Positions 13,376-27,759 are shown, counted from the first letter of the stretch. The stretch is DNA of 64,000 nt from Maylandia zebra (GCF_041146795.1 NC_135183.1:9435340-9499339), one strand, 5' to 3'. A program made the numbers and translations. The notes: a model not told the origin generated them from the sequence alone.

Positions 13376-16199
13376 CCAATTTCTGATTGTAGAAAGCTCT
13401 GGAAACAGCTGAGTATGTCACATTTAACCTACCAAAAGTTTGTTTTTTTAAATACATTTCTTTATTTTTGGTTAATCGCTTACATCGCCACACTTTTCAG
13501 GTTTTTATGTGAGTGACACTAAAAGATTATGCAATAGCATCACTTAAACTGGACTGCTTCTAGAATTACCAGCTATCTCTGTTTCAACTTTTAGATGTTT
13601 TCTCTTGTTTATTTGAATATGTTTAGGTTATCAGTTTTATACTGTGCTTAATCTTGTTTTTTTTTTGTTTTTTTTTAACGAACAAATATTTTAAATAATC
13701 TCTCAAAAATGTGTTTAAAACTGAAAAACTGTTGAACTCACTCATTGGTTTGGCCTCTACCATTCGAGTTACGTATGTTGTTTTATTGCTCACTTGGGTT
13801 TACTTAGTATGTCAGTATCATAAAAGTGTAAGAAACACCACAAAGTATAGTATGATACAGATCACAGCTGGAACTGATATTTTTAAGACCTCATTTTCGT
13901 TTCCAGTTGTCTAACTCTAGATCCCAAGCCAGTGTTTGAAACGCACTTGTGTACTGTATGAAGGTGACGGCTGTTGGACTGCAAGGCCACTGGGTCTATC
14001 TGATAATTGACTGTCAAATAAAGGGCTGTTCCTCTCTGGAGTCCTCTCTGACACCCACATCAATCTGTCTTCACTTAGAGAAGGCCTAGCCCAGCCCTTC
14101 ACCCCCCATCTGCGCTCCCTTCAAACTACCCCATTCACCACTTCATCCCCTGCACCCCTCCTCCTTCCCTCTACACCCAATTATCTATCCATCTATCTAT
14201 TGGCCCTGACCATTTATCCTTCAGCTTCTCTCCCTCCTTTGCTCTATCCCATCAACAGCACTTCTCTTGACATGCTAACAGCTGTTTGACAGTAATGGCT
14301 CTAAAAGCAGAGCAGGGTGCCAGTCGATGTGTGCACGGCTTGGTCTGCCTTTGTGTGTGTGCATGACATATCTGAGAGGCCTTGAGGCCTCAAGAGGCTT
14401 GCGCACACTGCCATCAACAGCAGCGATTGGCATATACGCACATCCAGAAGCCTGTATGCTCACAAATACAGGTTCCAATCAATAATAGGTGTAGAGGTCT
14501 ATTAAACCTCAGGGCTGACATTCCAAGTACTAGTTCATACCTGAAATGATGAAGTATATAATCTAATATCAAAAGTAGACAAAACTGCACCATCAACATG
14601 TTTTGCTGAAGTATCAGTGTAATCGCAGACAGATGAAGAATTAAAGCTGTAAAGTAAAAGCAGCTTATGTTGAACACTTCATTGTGAAATACTTTTGTTC
14701 TGTTTAATTGTGTTTGTATTACATTACGCTCACACATGTGTATCGAACTTCTTGTGAGCGTGTGCATGTATGCTAACCTCCAGTCATTTGTCCTCCTGGG
14801 TTTCCCCCCTCCCCCTGGGTTTTTTATTGTGATGCTGTCAGCTTGCTGTTTGATGAATGGCAGGCAATTACACAAGGCCACATCTTCTGGCTCATAATCG
14901 GCACCATTAGTTATAGATCCACACTCAGACACAAACACCAGCGCACGCTGCTGCTTATCCACCGGGCATCTTTAAAGGCAGCACACACACAGAGCCATGT
15001 CTTTGTTGACACCTTCTATTTTCAGCATTCATTCTCACTCTGTGCATGATTTAGTTTGGTGACACCACTTTCCCTCCAAGATGAGAAAAGTATTAAGTAC
15101 TAATTTTTCTGTTTCTATAGCTGGTGTCCATCAAATATTTGGTGCATTACTTAAAGTAGCCACACAGAGAAAAAATAGTTAAAAAGAAAAAAGAAAATTA
15201 CATATATAAAGATCTACTTTTGCTCTTTGCGCTACTTTTAATAATATCGAATAAAGTCTATGCCTCCTCTGAGCTGTGTAAAAAATTAGATATGTACGTG
15301 TGTGTCCATAAAAACTGAATTTTGTATTTCTGATAACATCCCTCTAAGATGATACAGGAAACAAGATTATGATATGAAAAAAGAATCACTAACAGTTGTT
15401 TAATACAAGGGAGACAAAACACCAGCATCAGCAAGCTCATATAATCTGAATTTATTCAAACACAGGGATGTGAACATTGGAGAGTCCACTCACGGCAATT
15501 TCTCAGAACATTACATCCTGTTTTACAATTTCCTGCTAAAAATAATAATTAAGAAAACAGTCACAAAATTTTAATTAAAAAACTAGCCAAGGATATGTAT
15601 ACATTATTTTTTACAAAAACATATATTTTTCACAGTGTCCACACATTTGGTAAAAAGAAGGAATATTCATTCTTTCTTACTCTTGATTTCTGTTTGAGTT
15701 TTTGTGATGTAACTTTGTGCAATAGTAAGATATGATGCTTCACAGCTAAACATATTAACCAAAGTATCCATTGTGTAGCATTAGTTAATCCATTTTTGCA
15801 ATATTAAAATGCAAAAATTGAGCATAGTGAAATATTTGTTTATTTATTATTTATGTTTATTATTGTGTATTTGTTGAGGTTTTAGCCTCAATTCAATTGT
15901 GTCACATACAAGCAACAAAATTACTTAAAGAATTAGCCCATTTTTGTTTTTGTAAAATCTTATGAAATGCATAAGATGAACAGTTTAACGTAATATTTCT
16001 ATGTAAACTTACCAGCTTCATTATATAAGAATTACTTGTAGAAAGTGTTGGTGTAAAGTCAGTAACAGTTACCAAGCATCTCTGCTCATAATGTTATTCC
16101 TGTTAACATTTTCTTTATTATTGATTATTTCTCTATTATTTTAGCCTTTTTTAATTTGAAAAACTCCCTTCATCATCTTTATGGTCTTCACCTGTATCT
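13376..16199. other. Gene-free interval
   Basis: The content is AT-rich sequence, a C/T-rich stretch near 14080-14250 and the island at 14740-15010. No gene is supported. Confidence 0.6.
14740..15010. promoter_or_regulatory. Candidate conserved non-coding island
   Basis: This is a repeat-free stretch around tggcaggcaattacacaagg and gcaccattagttatagatcc, set in otherwise AT-rich desert. Texture suggests constraint, but this is unverified. Confidence 0.3.
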
Positions 16200-17820
16200 T
16201 GTTTCCAAAACTCGACTTCCCTGATTACCCTTTGTGTTTTCCATACTCCCTGTTCTTTCGAATGTGCTTGAGAAGGTTGTGGCAGCACAGTTAATTGATT
16301 ACTTAGAGACTAACCAACTGCTTCATCCAATGCAGTTTGGTTTTAGACCAAAATTTTCCACAGAAGTGGCAAATTGCTATTTTGTTGAAAATATTAAGTG
16401 TAATTTGGATAATGGTAATGTTGTGGGTGCAGTGTTCCTTGACCTAAAAAAGGCTTTTGACACAGTCAGCCATGACATACTTCTTTCCAAGTTGATAAAA
16501 TTTGACTTTTCAAAGCAAGCAGTTGATTGGTTTGAGTCCTGTCTTCACAAAAGAGAGCAGTGTGTGAGGGTTGATAAAGAAAAGTGATCCATGTTGGAAA
16601 ACAGAATCGGTATTCCCCAAGGATCTGTTCTTGGCCCATTGCTGTTTAGTTTGTTTATAGATGATTTGCCTGCCAGTTGTCCAAAAGCTAGCTGCCAGCT
16701 TTATGCAGATGATGCAGTTATACACATACCAACTAAGTCACCTGGCGAAGCAGCAGACACCTTAACGGTACATCTAAATGATGTCCAACAATGGCTGAAA
16801 CATAATCATCTTGTATTGAATTAAAAAAAACAGTTTCTATGTGTTTTTCTATTAGGAAACGAAGTTTATCTGATGGTTTTAAAATCAAGTTAAGGAACAA
16901 AGAAATAAAGGAGGTCAAAGATTTTGAGTTTTTTGGAATAATTTTAGATTCACATCTTAAATTTGACAAGCATGTAAAGAAGATTTCTAAGACGGTCAAG
17001 GCTAATCTGAATTGTTTTAAGTTAATTCGGCACTATATACCTACTTCAGCAGCTCAGATATTTATGCATTCTATGATATTCTCTCATTTTTCATATTGTA
17101 TGACAGTTTGGACCCAAGCAGCACCATCAGCAATTCAGCCTGTGGTCCTTATATAACCAATCTTTAAAAATAATGGATAAAAAATCTGTTCGGTGGCATC
17201 ACTGTCACATTTTGAAGAAATATAATCTACTTAGTTTTAAGAGTTTTAATCATTTGTGTTTTCTTAAATTAGTCTTTAAATGTATAAATAGGATGGCCCC
17301 AGAGTGTCTCAATAGATACATCCAGAGACAAGATAGTATTCGTATTACTAGGAGCATGGTGAACGGCAACCGCAAGATATTATATCGCAGATCTAAATTT
17401 GGTCAGTCAGCTTTTTCCATAAAGGCCATCTGTGGAACACACTTCCAACCGAAATCAAATTGATTACAGACATCAGATCCTGTAGGTTAAAGTTTGGGAA
17501 GGGAAATCAGAAATGTAGTCATTTTAACTAATGATTTTTAATTTAATTTTATTGTCTATTAATTGCAGTTGTATTTATGATGTAATTTGGTTTTATGAAA
17601 ATGTATGTTTTTGTAAAATAATCAAAATAAATCAATGAACAAAATGAATCAAAATAGATACATTTTGTAAAATGTATCTATTTTGATTGTGAGCCCAACA
17701 AGGGACAATTGTTGAAAATTAGCAATAGCTATAAACTTATGTGCGTTACATCAGTTTCATGTTTTGTACTTGGGCTATGTTAAACTGCATTGTCCCTTTT
17801 AAATAAATAGATTAAAATTC
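16200..17820 (+). pseudogene. Degenerate non-LTR retrotransposon (reverse transcriptase domain and 3' part)
   Basis: Readable RT blocks follow the family order: QFGFRPKFSTE and FLDLKKAFDTVSHDILLSKL (16234-16587), IPQGSVLGPLLFSLFIDDLP and the catalytic YADD box (16591-16824), then EVKDFEFFGIILDSHLKFDKH (16839-17156) and a C-terminal block with KKSVRWHHCHILKKYNLL (17173-17463). One in-frame TGA and at least two frameshifts break it. The endonuclease domain is missing, so the copy is 5'-truncated. The clade (jockey/I/L2 superfamily range) cannot be set without a tree. Confidence 0.85.
17647..17688. repeat. 20-bp perfect inverted repeat with a 2-nt loop
   Basis: The arms at 17647-17666 and 17669-17688 are exactly complementary around a GT loop (left arm begins aatcaaaataga). 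It lies about 180 bp after the LINE coding remnant and before its A/T-rich end, so it may be part of the LINE 3' region. Confidence 0.85.
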
Positions 17821-17907
17821 TGTTTAACTGTTTAACTGTTGTCATTGTGTCTGCTTATCCACTGTGTGCTCCTTGTTTTCCTGATTCCAAGTCCGGATTT
17901 GGATTTC

Positions 17908-17967
17908 TGTTTGTTTTTTTTGTTTGTTTGTTTGTTTGTGGGTTTGTTTGTTTGTTTGTTTGTTTTT
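17908..17967. repeat. (GTTT)n microsatellite
   Basis: Two GTTT blocks are separated by a short gtggg interruption. The minus-strand ORF with a TNKQTNK run is a by-product. Confidence 0.95.
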
Positions 17968-18639
17968 AACACTGAATAAAGGTTTTTTTTGTTATTCATC
18001 CCACCTTTGAGTCCTGCACTTTCCTCCTTTAATCCACTAATCAAGGCAGCAGAAAACATGTGATCACTTCTTGCTTGTACTTGCAATGACTGCCTGAAAA
18101 GGGTAAAGAACTGGATTACATAGGTGTTAAGAAAACACTCAACATTAACTAAATTTATTTTTTGGCCAGCAGAAAAAAGGTTTGAAAAGACAAATGACAC
18201 ATGCAATACTTTTAAACTAACTTGGCTCCATAAATAGTTATGGAGCAACTTTATTCTTTATTAGAAGACAGGTTTACTGCCTCCTGATGGATACAAGCTT
18301 AGTGTTTACTTTAAGCTCTGATACTATTGTGCTTCCTGAATATGGCCTTTGCTAAACCAATCTTATAAGCTGAATATATAGGATAAATACATTCCTATAC
18401 ATAAAGTTGGTCGTGGCTATATTTAGTCATATTAGACTCAAATGTAGTATGGAAATACTGTGCAACAGCCTTTACAAATTTAAGGGGCTATCATTAAAAA
18501 AATATTTGTCAAACACTTTTGTTTCATTTCTGTGATTAACAGCAAACTATATGTGAAAGTATGTTAAGTTGTTTGAAAAATATTTTTAAAACAATCCATA
18601 CAAGCACGTGTAGAGACAGAAAACAGAAATTACATATGT

Positions 18640-18960
18640 GAAAAGAAGAAATGTCGATCATAATATTCCCGCTTCTGAGCTCTAATTTTAACCTGTTCCT
18701 CTTCTGTCCTCTGCTCCTTATCAGCACAAGACAACACATGGGGCTGAAACCTGCCCTACGGACTCTAACAAGGAGCTTTAACAGCTTGGCTCTCGTTTGT
18801 TCCTCTCCGCCCACTAATGCAGCTCTTAACACTCCCATCACCCTTCGCTATAAACCTCATTAGCTTATCAGGACAAGACAAAAGGGAATATTAACACTGC
18901 CTACTGTACTCAAGGGCCAAGCTCAGGTGTCACATCTAGATAGCAGGTATTACTATGCAA
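18640..18960. promoter_or_regulatory. Candidate conserved non-coding island
   Basis: Complex repeat-free sequence has TAAT cores (ccactaatgcagctcttaac, cctcattagcttatcagg). Small ORFs on both strands show no family features. Confidence 0.3.
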
Positions 18961-20248
18961 GTCGCCCCATCCTGGTCCACTGATACAACTCTCTAAGCCT
19001 CTCATTGCCTTATCCTCTTAAGACAATACCCCCATGATTCCTTCTCTTCTACCAGACAGCCTGTATTTACTGAGATATTCACTGGTCATCCATTACAAGT
19101 GGCACCTGAAACTGAAATACAACCACAAAACTTCACCTTAACCCCTCAGTATCCCTATTACCTTATCTTGGGAAGACAAAGAGGTAGCTTTAGTTAGCTC
19201 AAGGTCTGACTGCCTGACTTTGCTAGCTTTTGGATTAGCTATGCGACTAACGCGACTCCCGCAGGCCAAGGTGAGGGCTGTCTTAATGCAGCAGCTTTGG
19301 GGCAGAAAGCTGCCTAATTTCTGCTTCTATCACCACTAGCAGGGCTCCAGAAAGCTCCCCGAGAGCCACACGAAGCAGCAGTTAAGACAAAGTAGCACAA
19401 GGTTAATCCCAGCGGTGGAGAAGTCAGAAGGTATTAGAAGATATTTAAATGAAGGGAACAGTACACACCTGTACAAAACTTTAGTGAGGGAGGATATGAT
19501 TTTTTTTCCCTGCAGCAGGTTTTCAAAGTACTATTATGCAAAGACATAAAATTTGGTAAAAGTGCAGCATATTCTTGAAAGTAATTAGACTGTATTTACA
19601 GGAATGTGGCAGTGGAGATATGATGCTTTGTATAAAGACAGTAAAGAGAAACAAGGCTAGCAAAAGTTACAAGAAAATCACATTTCGATGATGGCTGTCT
19701 TCTCTAGCGTACTTTGGTTCAGATTTTAACCCAACAGAGACACCACATAGTCCACACAGCGACATTTACACAGTTTTACACAGATTAGACTCTATACATC
19801 TACTCACACTAGTTGTTTGATTTTAAAAAGCAAGCCAAAAGTTTCTCACATTAGGGAACAAGAAGAGTGACTCAAAATACAAGCTATAGAGTCCGAGTCT
19901 CAGGTAATCTTTTTACTTCTACCCCTTTCATAGAAACACTTTACATAATGGCAATAACTGCAAAACGTAACAGTTTATAAGAGAGGATTTAAAACATCAC
20001 GCCAACTCCATCATTAAAATCATTAAAAATCTAAAGGAATCAGTTCATTGTCTTGCCTTTGATCTTGCCTGTATTCAGGTTTGGTAACACACTTTTAAAA
20101 AACACGCTGAAACCACTAATGTTCACAGAATTTTGTTCAACCAAACACATGGCAATGACTGGCACACAGCCAAACACATGTACCCAACATTAAATATGGC
20201 TCCTTTGATTGATTATACAACATGCTCTGCACACAGCCCTCCACTGCA

Positions 20249-20251
<3 letters not shown>

Positions 20252-20306
<55 letters not shown>
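20252..20306. repeat. (CA)n microsatellite, about 27 units
   Basis: This is an uninterrupted CA run. Shorter CA/TG runs also occur at 21219-21241, 24071-24101, 24265-24284 and 25988-26012. Confidence 0.97.
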
Positions 20307-20308
<2 letters not shown>

Positions 20309-20559
20309 CTCACAAGAACGGGAATCCGAGTTCATAGGTTAAGTATAGAAGCTGTCCAAATCAGCAGGTCAGCTGACAGACAGAGGAAATGACGGGCTTA
20401 ATGACTAGCTGCTGCTGCTAATGACTCACAGCTAGCTGGGTGGAAAAAGAGTGTGACTGACAGACACGCATAGACACGCATGCATGCAGGTGCAGTCTCA
20501 CTCACACCCTCAACCTCTCCCGCTCGATCAGCTGTAATTGGCAGTGAGACCTCGCCATC

Positions 20560-20790
20560 CAGTCGTGAGCGGCGCAGGCCCCGCCCACTACTTTAACAGC
20601 CCATTAGCAGTTATTAGAGGGTCCTCAGGGAGCTGTACGGGTCACAACACACTGCCAACCTAAAGGAGATTAATAACCCATGAGATTTAATAGAGGCGAT
20701 GCTTCTGCGGTCAAATTGAAAATAACAGATGGAAGAGGTGAAAAGATAACAAGGAGCAACTGGAATCACAGATGAAACAATTATTTCATA
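20560..20790. promoter_or_regulatory. Candidate conserved non-coding island
   Basis: Repeat-free sequence contains cccattagcagttattagag and aggagattaataacccatga, dense in homeodomain-like cores. It lies downstream of a (CA)n run. Confidence 0.3.
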
Positions 20791-21819
20791 CGATTCATGT
20801 TTACAGGCACCATAAAACATTTATGGAGTTATAAAGATTCACAAAAGGTTATAAAAATGATGCTTGGGCTCAAAGACCTGTAAACCCAGTGGACCTCTTA
20901 GAGTTATAGGAAGAAGTCAGCTGGTAACGTAATCCAGCAACATGCTGTCAACGTCAAGCATCTTCATAACAGCATTTTATTGATGGCTGCAATCCACTTG
21001 GGGAGCACACCGGCTCTCATCATTTACTATGACTTTTAAGGAACTCAGCTACTGTTTACAGATTGTGTTTCAGCTGTTTTGCCTGTCATGATTAGTCCAA
21101 ATGCTACTACTGTTGTGCTGCTAACAGATGGATGCGAAGTTCTGATCAAGTTAGATTTTCCTCCCTATAATTACCATTTCTACTGAGTTTCTCTGTATTC
21201 CTTTTGATATAGGAATTACACACACACACACACACACACACATGCATATATACATACACATATATATTCATTACCTCTTATGCACAAGCTTCAGAGAGGA
21301 GACTAATGCACACAATACCCCAAACCCTCTTGCATCTCAACACTAAATCCATCCAGCAAACTAATGTCTCTTTTAAACAACTTAATCCAGAGCTGTGCAT
21401 CACAAGCAGTGTAGAGGAAATTGCTGTTTTACATAAGGTGCTCATATCAGTTGCAAGATGGATAAAAATAAAAAATCATACAAAATGAAAAAGAAAAATT
21501 ATCTTTTGAACCTTTTTTGTTGTTTTTCTCTACTGTTTTTGTAAAGTCAAATGTTTTGTTTATTTGTATGAAATCTAAAAAAAACAGTTTGACTGCATGG
21601 CGAAAAGGTATGCTTATCTTCCTCTGCACTCACCCACCCCACCAACCCCTCGCCCCCGCATCCTCGCACCTGTGCTGGGGAGCCAGGGGCTCAGAGATGT
21701 GTCGGTAACAATCAAAGCGCTGATGCATGCCATGTGACTAAGTGACTGTAACCCTCCAGGCAGCCTGGGACTCTGCCTGTTAGCGTGTGGCAACACCAAG
21801 ATAGGTCATTACCCATTCT

Positions 21820-21990
21820 GTTCCAATTGAATTTTAACCAGCGTATTTGTTCCAGTGCAAATTCTGACATTTCAATATGCCAACAGAGAAATCAGCTCAT
21901 TTGAATGTGGCTCGCTTGTTTATTGTTTCCTGAATAAAAAAACGAGGAGGAGGAGAAATAACAGCATGAAACTTCTGTAACAGGGTGACT
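21820..21990. promoter_or_regulatory. Candidate conserved non-coding island
   Basis: A repeat-free block around ttccaattgaattttaacca and gtttattgtttcctgaataa contains SOX/FOX-like ATTGTTT. It could be an enhancer, but this is untested. Confidence 0.3.
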
Positions 21991-24069
21991 GACTCAGGTA
22001 AATCAGCATTAACCAAATTAAATTTTAACTATCGCACATATTCTAATTTAACATTCAGAATGGCAAAACTCCTTAGGACAATAAGCCACACACTTAATTA
22101 TAAATGATTTTACATTTTGTCTGCACTTACAAGCTTTATAAAGCAACAGTAGTTTTGACAATTTGGATCTTTTTTTAGGCGAAAGCACAAAACAAAACTT
22201 CTCTTTGCAGTCTTGCAAGCAAAGATTTGATGTTTCACTCAGTTTTACCTTGCAGTTGATTGAATTTCAACTGGCAACACAACACATCTAAAATGCCCTT
22301 GCTTTTAAGACACTCAGGTGTTTCTTTACACTACTGTGCTCTCTAGACAGGTCAATGTATTGTTCAGCTGATACAGGAGTGTACAAACAAATGCTTGGGA
22401 TATTTTAAAAAGGTGTCAACACATAGATTGTCTAGCAAAGCAGCTCTAACATCATTCTTAAAAATACCCTCTGCTCTCTGTGCATCAATACTTACAGTAT
22501 CAATCAGTCCTGTAAGGTTACGTATGTATGGGTGTATGCACATAGGTGTATACATAATGATACTATTGGCTGATCAGTCTATAATGGCCTCAGATACCCA
22601 ATATCAGTCGGTCTCACAGTAAGTGGAGTCTGTGTCTGAACCTTGTTGAGTCTTTAAGTTTAAGTTTAATGTTTTCTCTGTGCCTATCAACCATCCAAGG
22701 ACATGCGTGTTTTATCTTAACTGCAGATGCTAAGGGTGGTGGTGTGGATTTGACACAGGTAAAGTGCTTCAAGTGCATTTAATAAAGCACTATTTAAATG
22801 TAAACCACTTTGCATGATCAGTAACACTGTTAAATGGCATAGATACATTTCAATCCATTTCTTCTAAAACAACAGGAGCACCTGCGAATAACAGTTTAAT
22901 GGAATATCATTCTGTGCTTTAATACAGATGTGGCAGGAAACTGCTTAATATATTAATAAACTGCTTAACTGCTTAATGTATCGATAGACAATAACAAATG
23001 AAGTTGGTTCACATATTTGATAAACATGACAACTAACCTCCAGCCTCCCACTTGCACATTCCACCACTGCTGCTTCGTATATATGGTCATTCTGCATTGC
23101 ACGGCTTAGCTTTCATTTATAAATCTGAACCTACACTTAGATGAGTAACACACAAACACTTTGTACTCATGACACCAACTAAAGACAAATCCTGGTGCCG
23201 ATACATATAAAAACAACTAAATAATATTGCAAAATCTTCTACAAAATAAGAGATGTTGGGAGAAGTTTGCAGATCCTAAACGTTTCTTTATCTAACACGT
23301 AAATACACACACACTGGACTCACATGTGTGTTCAAACTGCTGGTCAGCTTCTACGAAATAACCAACCAATGGCTTTCAAGTAAAAGGTATATAAAAAAAT
23401 GTCTCTGAACTACAGTGGAGTACAAGTATGAAATAATGTGAAAAAATAGCATTCGACTTTTAAATAAGGTCAGTGTACCTAAGAGTAAGACAGCAAACAC
23501 TGTAAATTAGGAGGTGCAAAAATGTATAATTCTCACTCATGTTTTATTTGGGTGTGTCACATTTTATGGTCAGAAGGTCAGCACCTGATGACATCATTCA
23601 TTCTAGTCTTAATCTTCTAATGTCCGACTTTGTGATTGTTTTGCTAATAATTGTATTCATTTATTTTCACTGTACTGTTCGTTTTTCTTCTATACAAGAG
23701 GAAGCAGGGGCAGAGAAAGGTTCTGAGGTAGTTTCACTGACAACAAAAATCCGCTTGTGTTTTCAGCAGTATAAACATGCACTACTTTCTTGACACAAGG
23801 AGTGAGTCTGTAATCAAACACAATTTTTGCAATTAAAAATTATGTCATGTGATTTCTAACTTAGACAGGTGGCTCAGATTAGTTTTCCTTCACTTGTGCC
23901 GATCTTCTCTGGCTTCACTGACAGTGTGAGAATTCTAGACTTCAATGCAGAGAACAAAATGAGGAGTACGAAGGTCCAAGATGTTCAAAGCCATATCAGA
24001 ATAACACTTTGACGGTTACTTTAATGTAACACCTCTTCTATCTGAAAACTTTAAAGGCTTTTTAAGCTA

Positions 24070-24102
<33 letters not shown>

Positions 24103-25469
24103 GAGAAGAATCTAATATAGTTCATATGAAATTCATTAATTATCTTCACTATAATTCAGGCACTTCAAATGTAAGATTTGTAAGATGAAGACAAACATGG
24201 AGCAAAGAGGCAATGGCTGCTTTAAGCACACGCAGACAAACAGCTGATTAAAAGGTGAGAATAGTGTGTGTGTGTGTGTGTGTAGGAAGCAGGAGAAACC
24301 CGTTACATATTTTGTCCTGACTCACCATGAGTTGCACTTCAGGTGGTGTCTTCAGGTATCAGTCCACTCACTGTCAACCAGGATGGAGTCTGTAGGCCAC
24401 ACAAACACCCATCACACATTTAAACATAACCTTACAACAACTTCTTAGGACAAATGTGGTCATTACAACTTTTAGTAACGCTGTTAAGTATATAACGTGT
24501 AACAACTTATTATTCCTCTGTAGACATCTGTCGTATCTATGCAGATGAATGGCTTCTAGATATGTTTAATATAGTTAGTTTCCGTTTACTCTCATAACAA
24601 GTTTGACTAATTTAGTTTTTGCACAAACAGAAGTTAAATGTTGCAAATGATCTGACCTGTAATAATCCCTGGGAGCGATCTAACCAGGTGTCACTTAGGT
24701 AATAACGTAGCAGGTCCACGCAGGTAAAGGCTGACTGTCCCTTCACCAGTCAGGTGCTGAGCTCCCGTGATGTGGAAGCAGAGGAACAGAAGGATGCAAC
24801 ATGATACCAGCGAGCTCAAATCCTCTGCCTGCCCCTCGTAATCCTTCAGCACAATGATCCCTGCAGGATGTTTTCTCTTCTCCTCCTCCTCCTCTTCCTC
24901 TTCTTCTTCTCCAGCTCCAGACTCCTCTGCGGAGGTGTTGCCACCTCTGTATGTAGGGCCGGCCAGATGCACCTGCGACAGGACACCAGGTAAGAGGAGA
25001 TGAAGCACCACCCGTAGCCACTGAAGTCATTCTTTCATTCCTCTTCTCTCCTCAGCATCGACAACTCTGCCTGTTCCTCAGAGTGTCTCTGCCAAGAGTA
25101 GTCGGGCACAGCAGTCCTGTTTTGCCGCTCTTTGCCAAACACACAAACACACACGCATGCACAGAGGAGAGTGTTGTAGGGTTTCTTTTTTTTTCTTCCT
25201 TTTTTTTTTCCAGCAACCGAGCTAACCCTGAGCCGGGGCCTGGTCTGCCTTTGAGATGCTCTCTAGCCCACAAACACAAGACGGCTTTCATTATCTTGCC
25301 CGTCGCAGCGCAAGGCCTAGCTTCTAAAAGCTACTGATTTCTTTCTTCCCTTAGCCCCCTGCACAAAGGGAGGGCATTTTGTAAATTACTTGCTCGTTTC
25401 AGACCAACAAAAGGTACTTTCATTGAACCCTCCTCCCCCCTCCTCCCCCCCACTGCTCTCCCTCTATCC

Positions 25470-25720
25470 TCCCGCCATTTGATTTTGCTCAAATTTGATT
25501 ACAAGGCTTGAAAAAGGAGGCGAAGAAAAGAGAAGAGGAAATAAGAAAGCCCCACAGATGGCGTGTTCATTCAGTGCTGTGAATGGCTTTATATGGGCTG
25601 CCTTTATACATGTGGCAATCCAAAGACGCTTCAGCCGCTCCGCTAAAAAAAGAACTTGACAAAATTATTGGTTTGGTGGCTTTCTTACACGACTGACATG
25701 GGGGAACTCTTAGAAAGAAG
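25470..25720. promoter_or_regulatory. Candidate conserved non-coding island
   Basis: Complex sequence includes atggctttatatgggctgcc and gacaaaattattggtttggt, with no repeat and no plausible ORF. Confidence 0.3.
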
Positions 25721-27034
25721 AGTCTGCCTTCTCTTTCTCTTCCTTTCTTTCGCTCTTCTTGTCTCTGTGCGCTCTGGGTTGTACACCTTGATCAAAACAA
25801 ACTAAATGATGTCTGATTGTGGAAGTGTTTACTTATACAGACACACACACGCGCATATGTGTGTGTGTGTGCGCATGCTGTCATATTAATAACCATATGC
25901 CCTGGGCCTGCATTCCAAGACAACAAGGTTTGCATATTCAGCAGAAAAAAACTAATGAGACACACTCACTATTTAAATCATCAACTAACACACACACACA
26001 CACACACACACACTCTCGCACATGAAATTATTCATCTGCTGTTATTTAACATTATACTTGAAAACACTGCACATTAACACAAAGCAGAGACTGTTCTGTT
26101 CTCCCTCACAGGCTATAATCCTGTTTCCACAATGGACCCCTCACTCTGCACTTGTTTTCCTCCAGCGGATAATCATAGCTCTCTAGACACACAAACACAC
26201 AAACACACAGACACACACACAGCTCTGTAGCTGTTGGATTTTTTTCCCTAACACAAACATACACCTATGCAGCAAAGTGAACTATGACTTGTTTTCCCAT
26301 TACCAGTCCACCCAGATGAAGACACAGTCTGGGACCTTACATGGCCACTCCGGTCAGAAAGTCTAATGGAGAGAAGCCACTTAATTCTCAGATCCACTGA
26401 CCAGACATCAATTTCCAGGTCGCAGGCTGCATCATTCCATCAGTGTGATAAAGTAGCAGCCATTACTGAGGTCAGAAAGCCAAAAGTGGCATCTTTTATG
26501 GGCATTATTTTAGTCTTTGTCCGTTGTTGTGTTGTACAGCAGAACCTTTTGTTTTTCCTTGTGTCTGATACAAAAGACCGGCTTCACACTGAGCTACTCC
26601 ACAGCTACTGAACCACTCCATCTCTCAGGAACATACGACTGGAATAAGCCAACAGGTGAATGAACTGTTCTTATCATGGCTACAGCTGACTAGCATCAGG
26701 AATCAACCGTCTTTTACAAAAAAGTCCCTAGCAATGCTAAAAACTCAACAAATCTGTGCTTGATGTGCTTTTTTTCTCATGTTAGCACTTAAGCAGTGTG
26801 ACGTTATGATTTGCTACAGTCGTACAACTTATTAACAGTAATTCAAGACCAATATGAAAGTAACTGTAGCCAAACCCCACGGAGTTAATGTCTCCATGCT
26901 ATATAAAACATTTTTTGAATCCAAATCTAGCTAAATAAATCATATAAAAGAGGCTGCCAGACATTTTGTTCACTTCACCTGCCACGTGTCACACACAAAA
27001 CGTTATACAAGATGCTTTATGCTATAGGTTAAAG

Positions 27035-27200
27035 ATCCTACAGTAATAGAGAGAAACCCCCAATAATCAGACAACCCTCTATGAACAAGTACTTGGCGAC
27101 AGTGGGAAGAAAAAACTTCCAGCAGAACCAGGGTCAGGGAGGGGCAGCCGTCTGCCTTGATGGGTTGGAGGCAAGAGCATGGAGAAAGGATAGACTGTGC
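27035..27200 (+). repeat. Interspersed fish repeat fragment
   Basis: The stretch with gagaaacccccaataatcag, cttggcgacagtgggaagaa and aaccagggtcagggaggggc matches a very abundant interspersed repeat of teleost genomes (from memory). A related piece lies at 61355-61590. The short ORF over it is not a gene. Confidence 0.65.
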
Positions 27201-27759
27201 AAGAGAGACTTGGATCAGACCAAGTTTTACAAATTATTACTGAATACAACTTCTCAGATGGTTCACATGTTTTGAGCCTATATGTACGGATAGTTATCCA
27301 ATTTTTTTTCCAGCCAGGTGTACATACAAATAGATGCTCACCTACATCTAACAGCTACATGTATAGCTGTAAGTTATCAGCTATATTCACACCAGGAAGG
27401 AAACAGAAAACAATCAAAACACCCCTTAGAAGCAAAGGAGGTAGTAGAAAAGGAGATAATTTTCTTCCAGTAGAGAAAATGGTTTCAGTCCAGTAAAAAC
27501 CCCACTGGCTGCACACACCAAGCTCAGCCCACTGAGCTTTGGCGAGCAGAGATATAAAGCTGTGAAACGCTGACAGGACAGAATAGCAGCTCTCACAGCT
27601 TCCATATCTACCACTTTAGAGATATTAGTAGTAGCAGCCAACATCACCAGCTGACCGACTACATTTTCCCCTCAACCTGCCTGATCACCGCAGTGGACCC
27701 CCTCCCCAACTCTACACACACACACACACACATGCACACACTTTTTTTTTTAATGAGGG

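Larger units (their letters stand above)
18961..27034. other. Gene-free interval
   Basis: Apart from the CA/TG runs and islands listed separately, nothing is supported. The overlapping minus-strand ORFs at 24691-25030 owe part of their length to a (tcc/ttc)n tract (24880-24916) and lack family features. Confidence 0.55.

Noticed and set aside
14414..14962. 182-codon minus-strand ORF
   Set aside because: It has no domain or consistent codon pattern and overlaps a likely non-coding island. It is probably chance.
24691..25030. Overlapping minus-strand ORFs with poly(E) or RRRRGRGGGG runs
   Set aside because: The runs derive from a (tcc)n/(ttc)n tract. Neither frame resembles a family, and a lncRNA exon cannot be shown from sequence alone.
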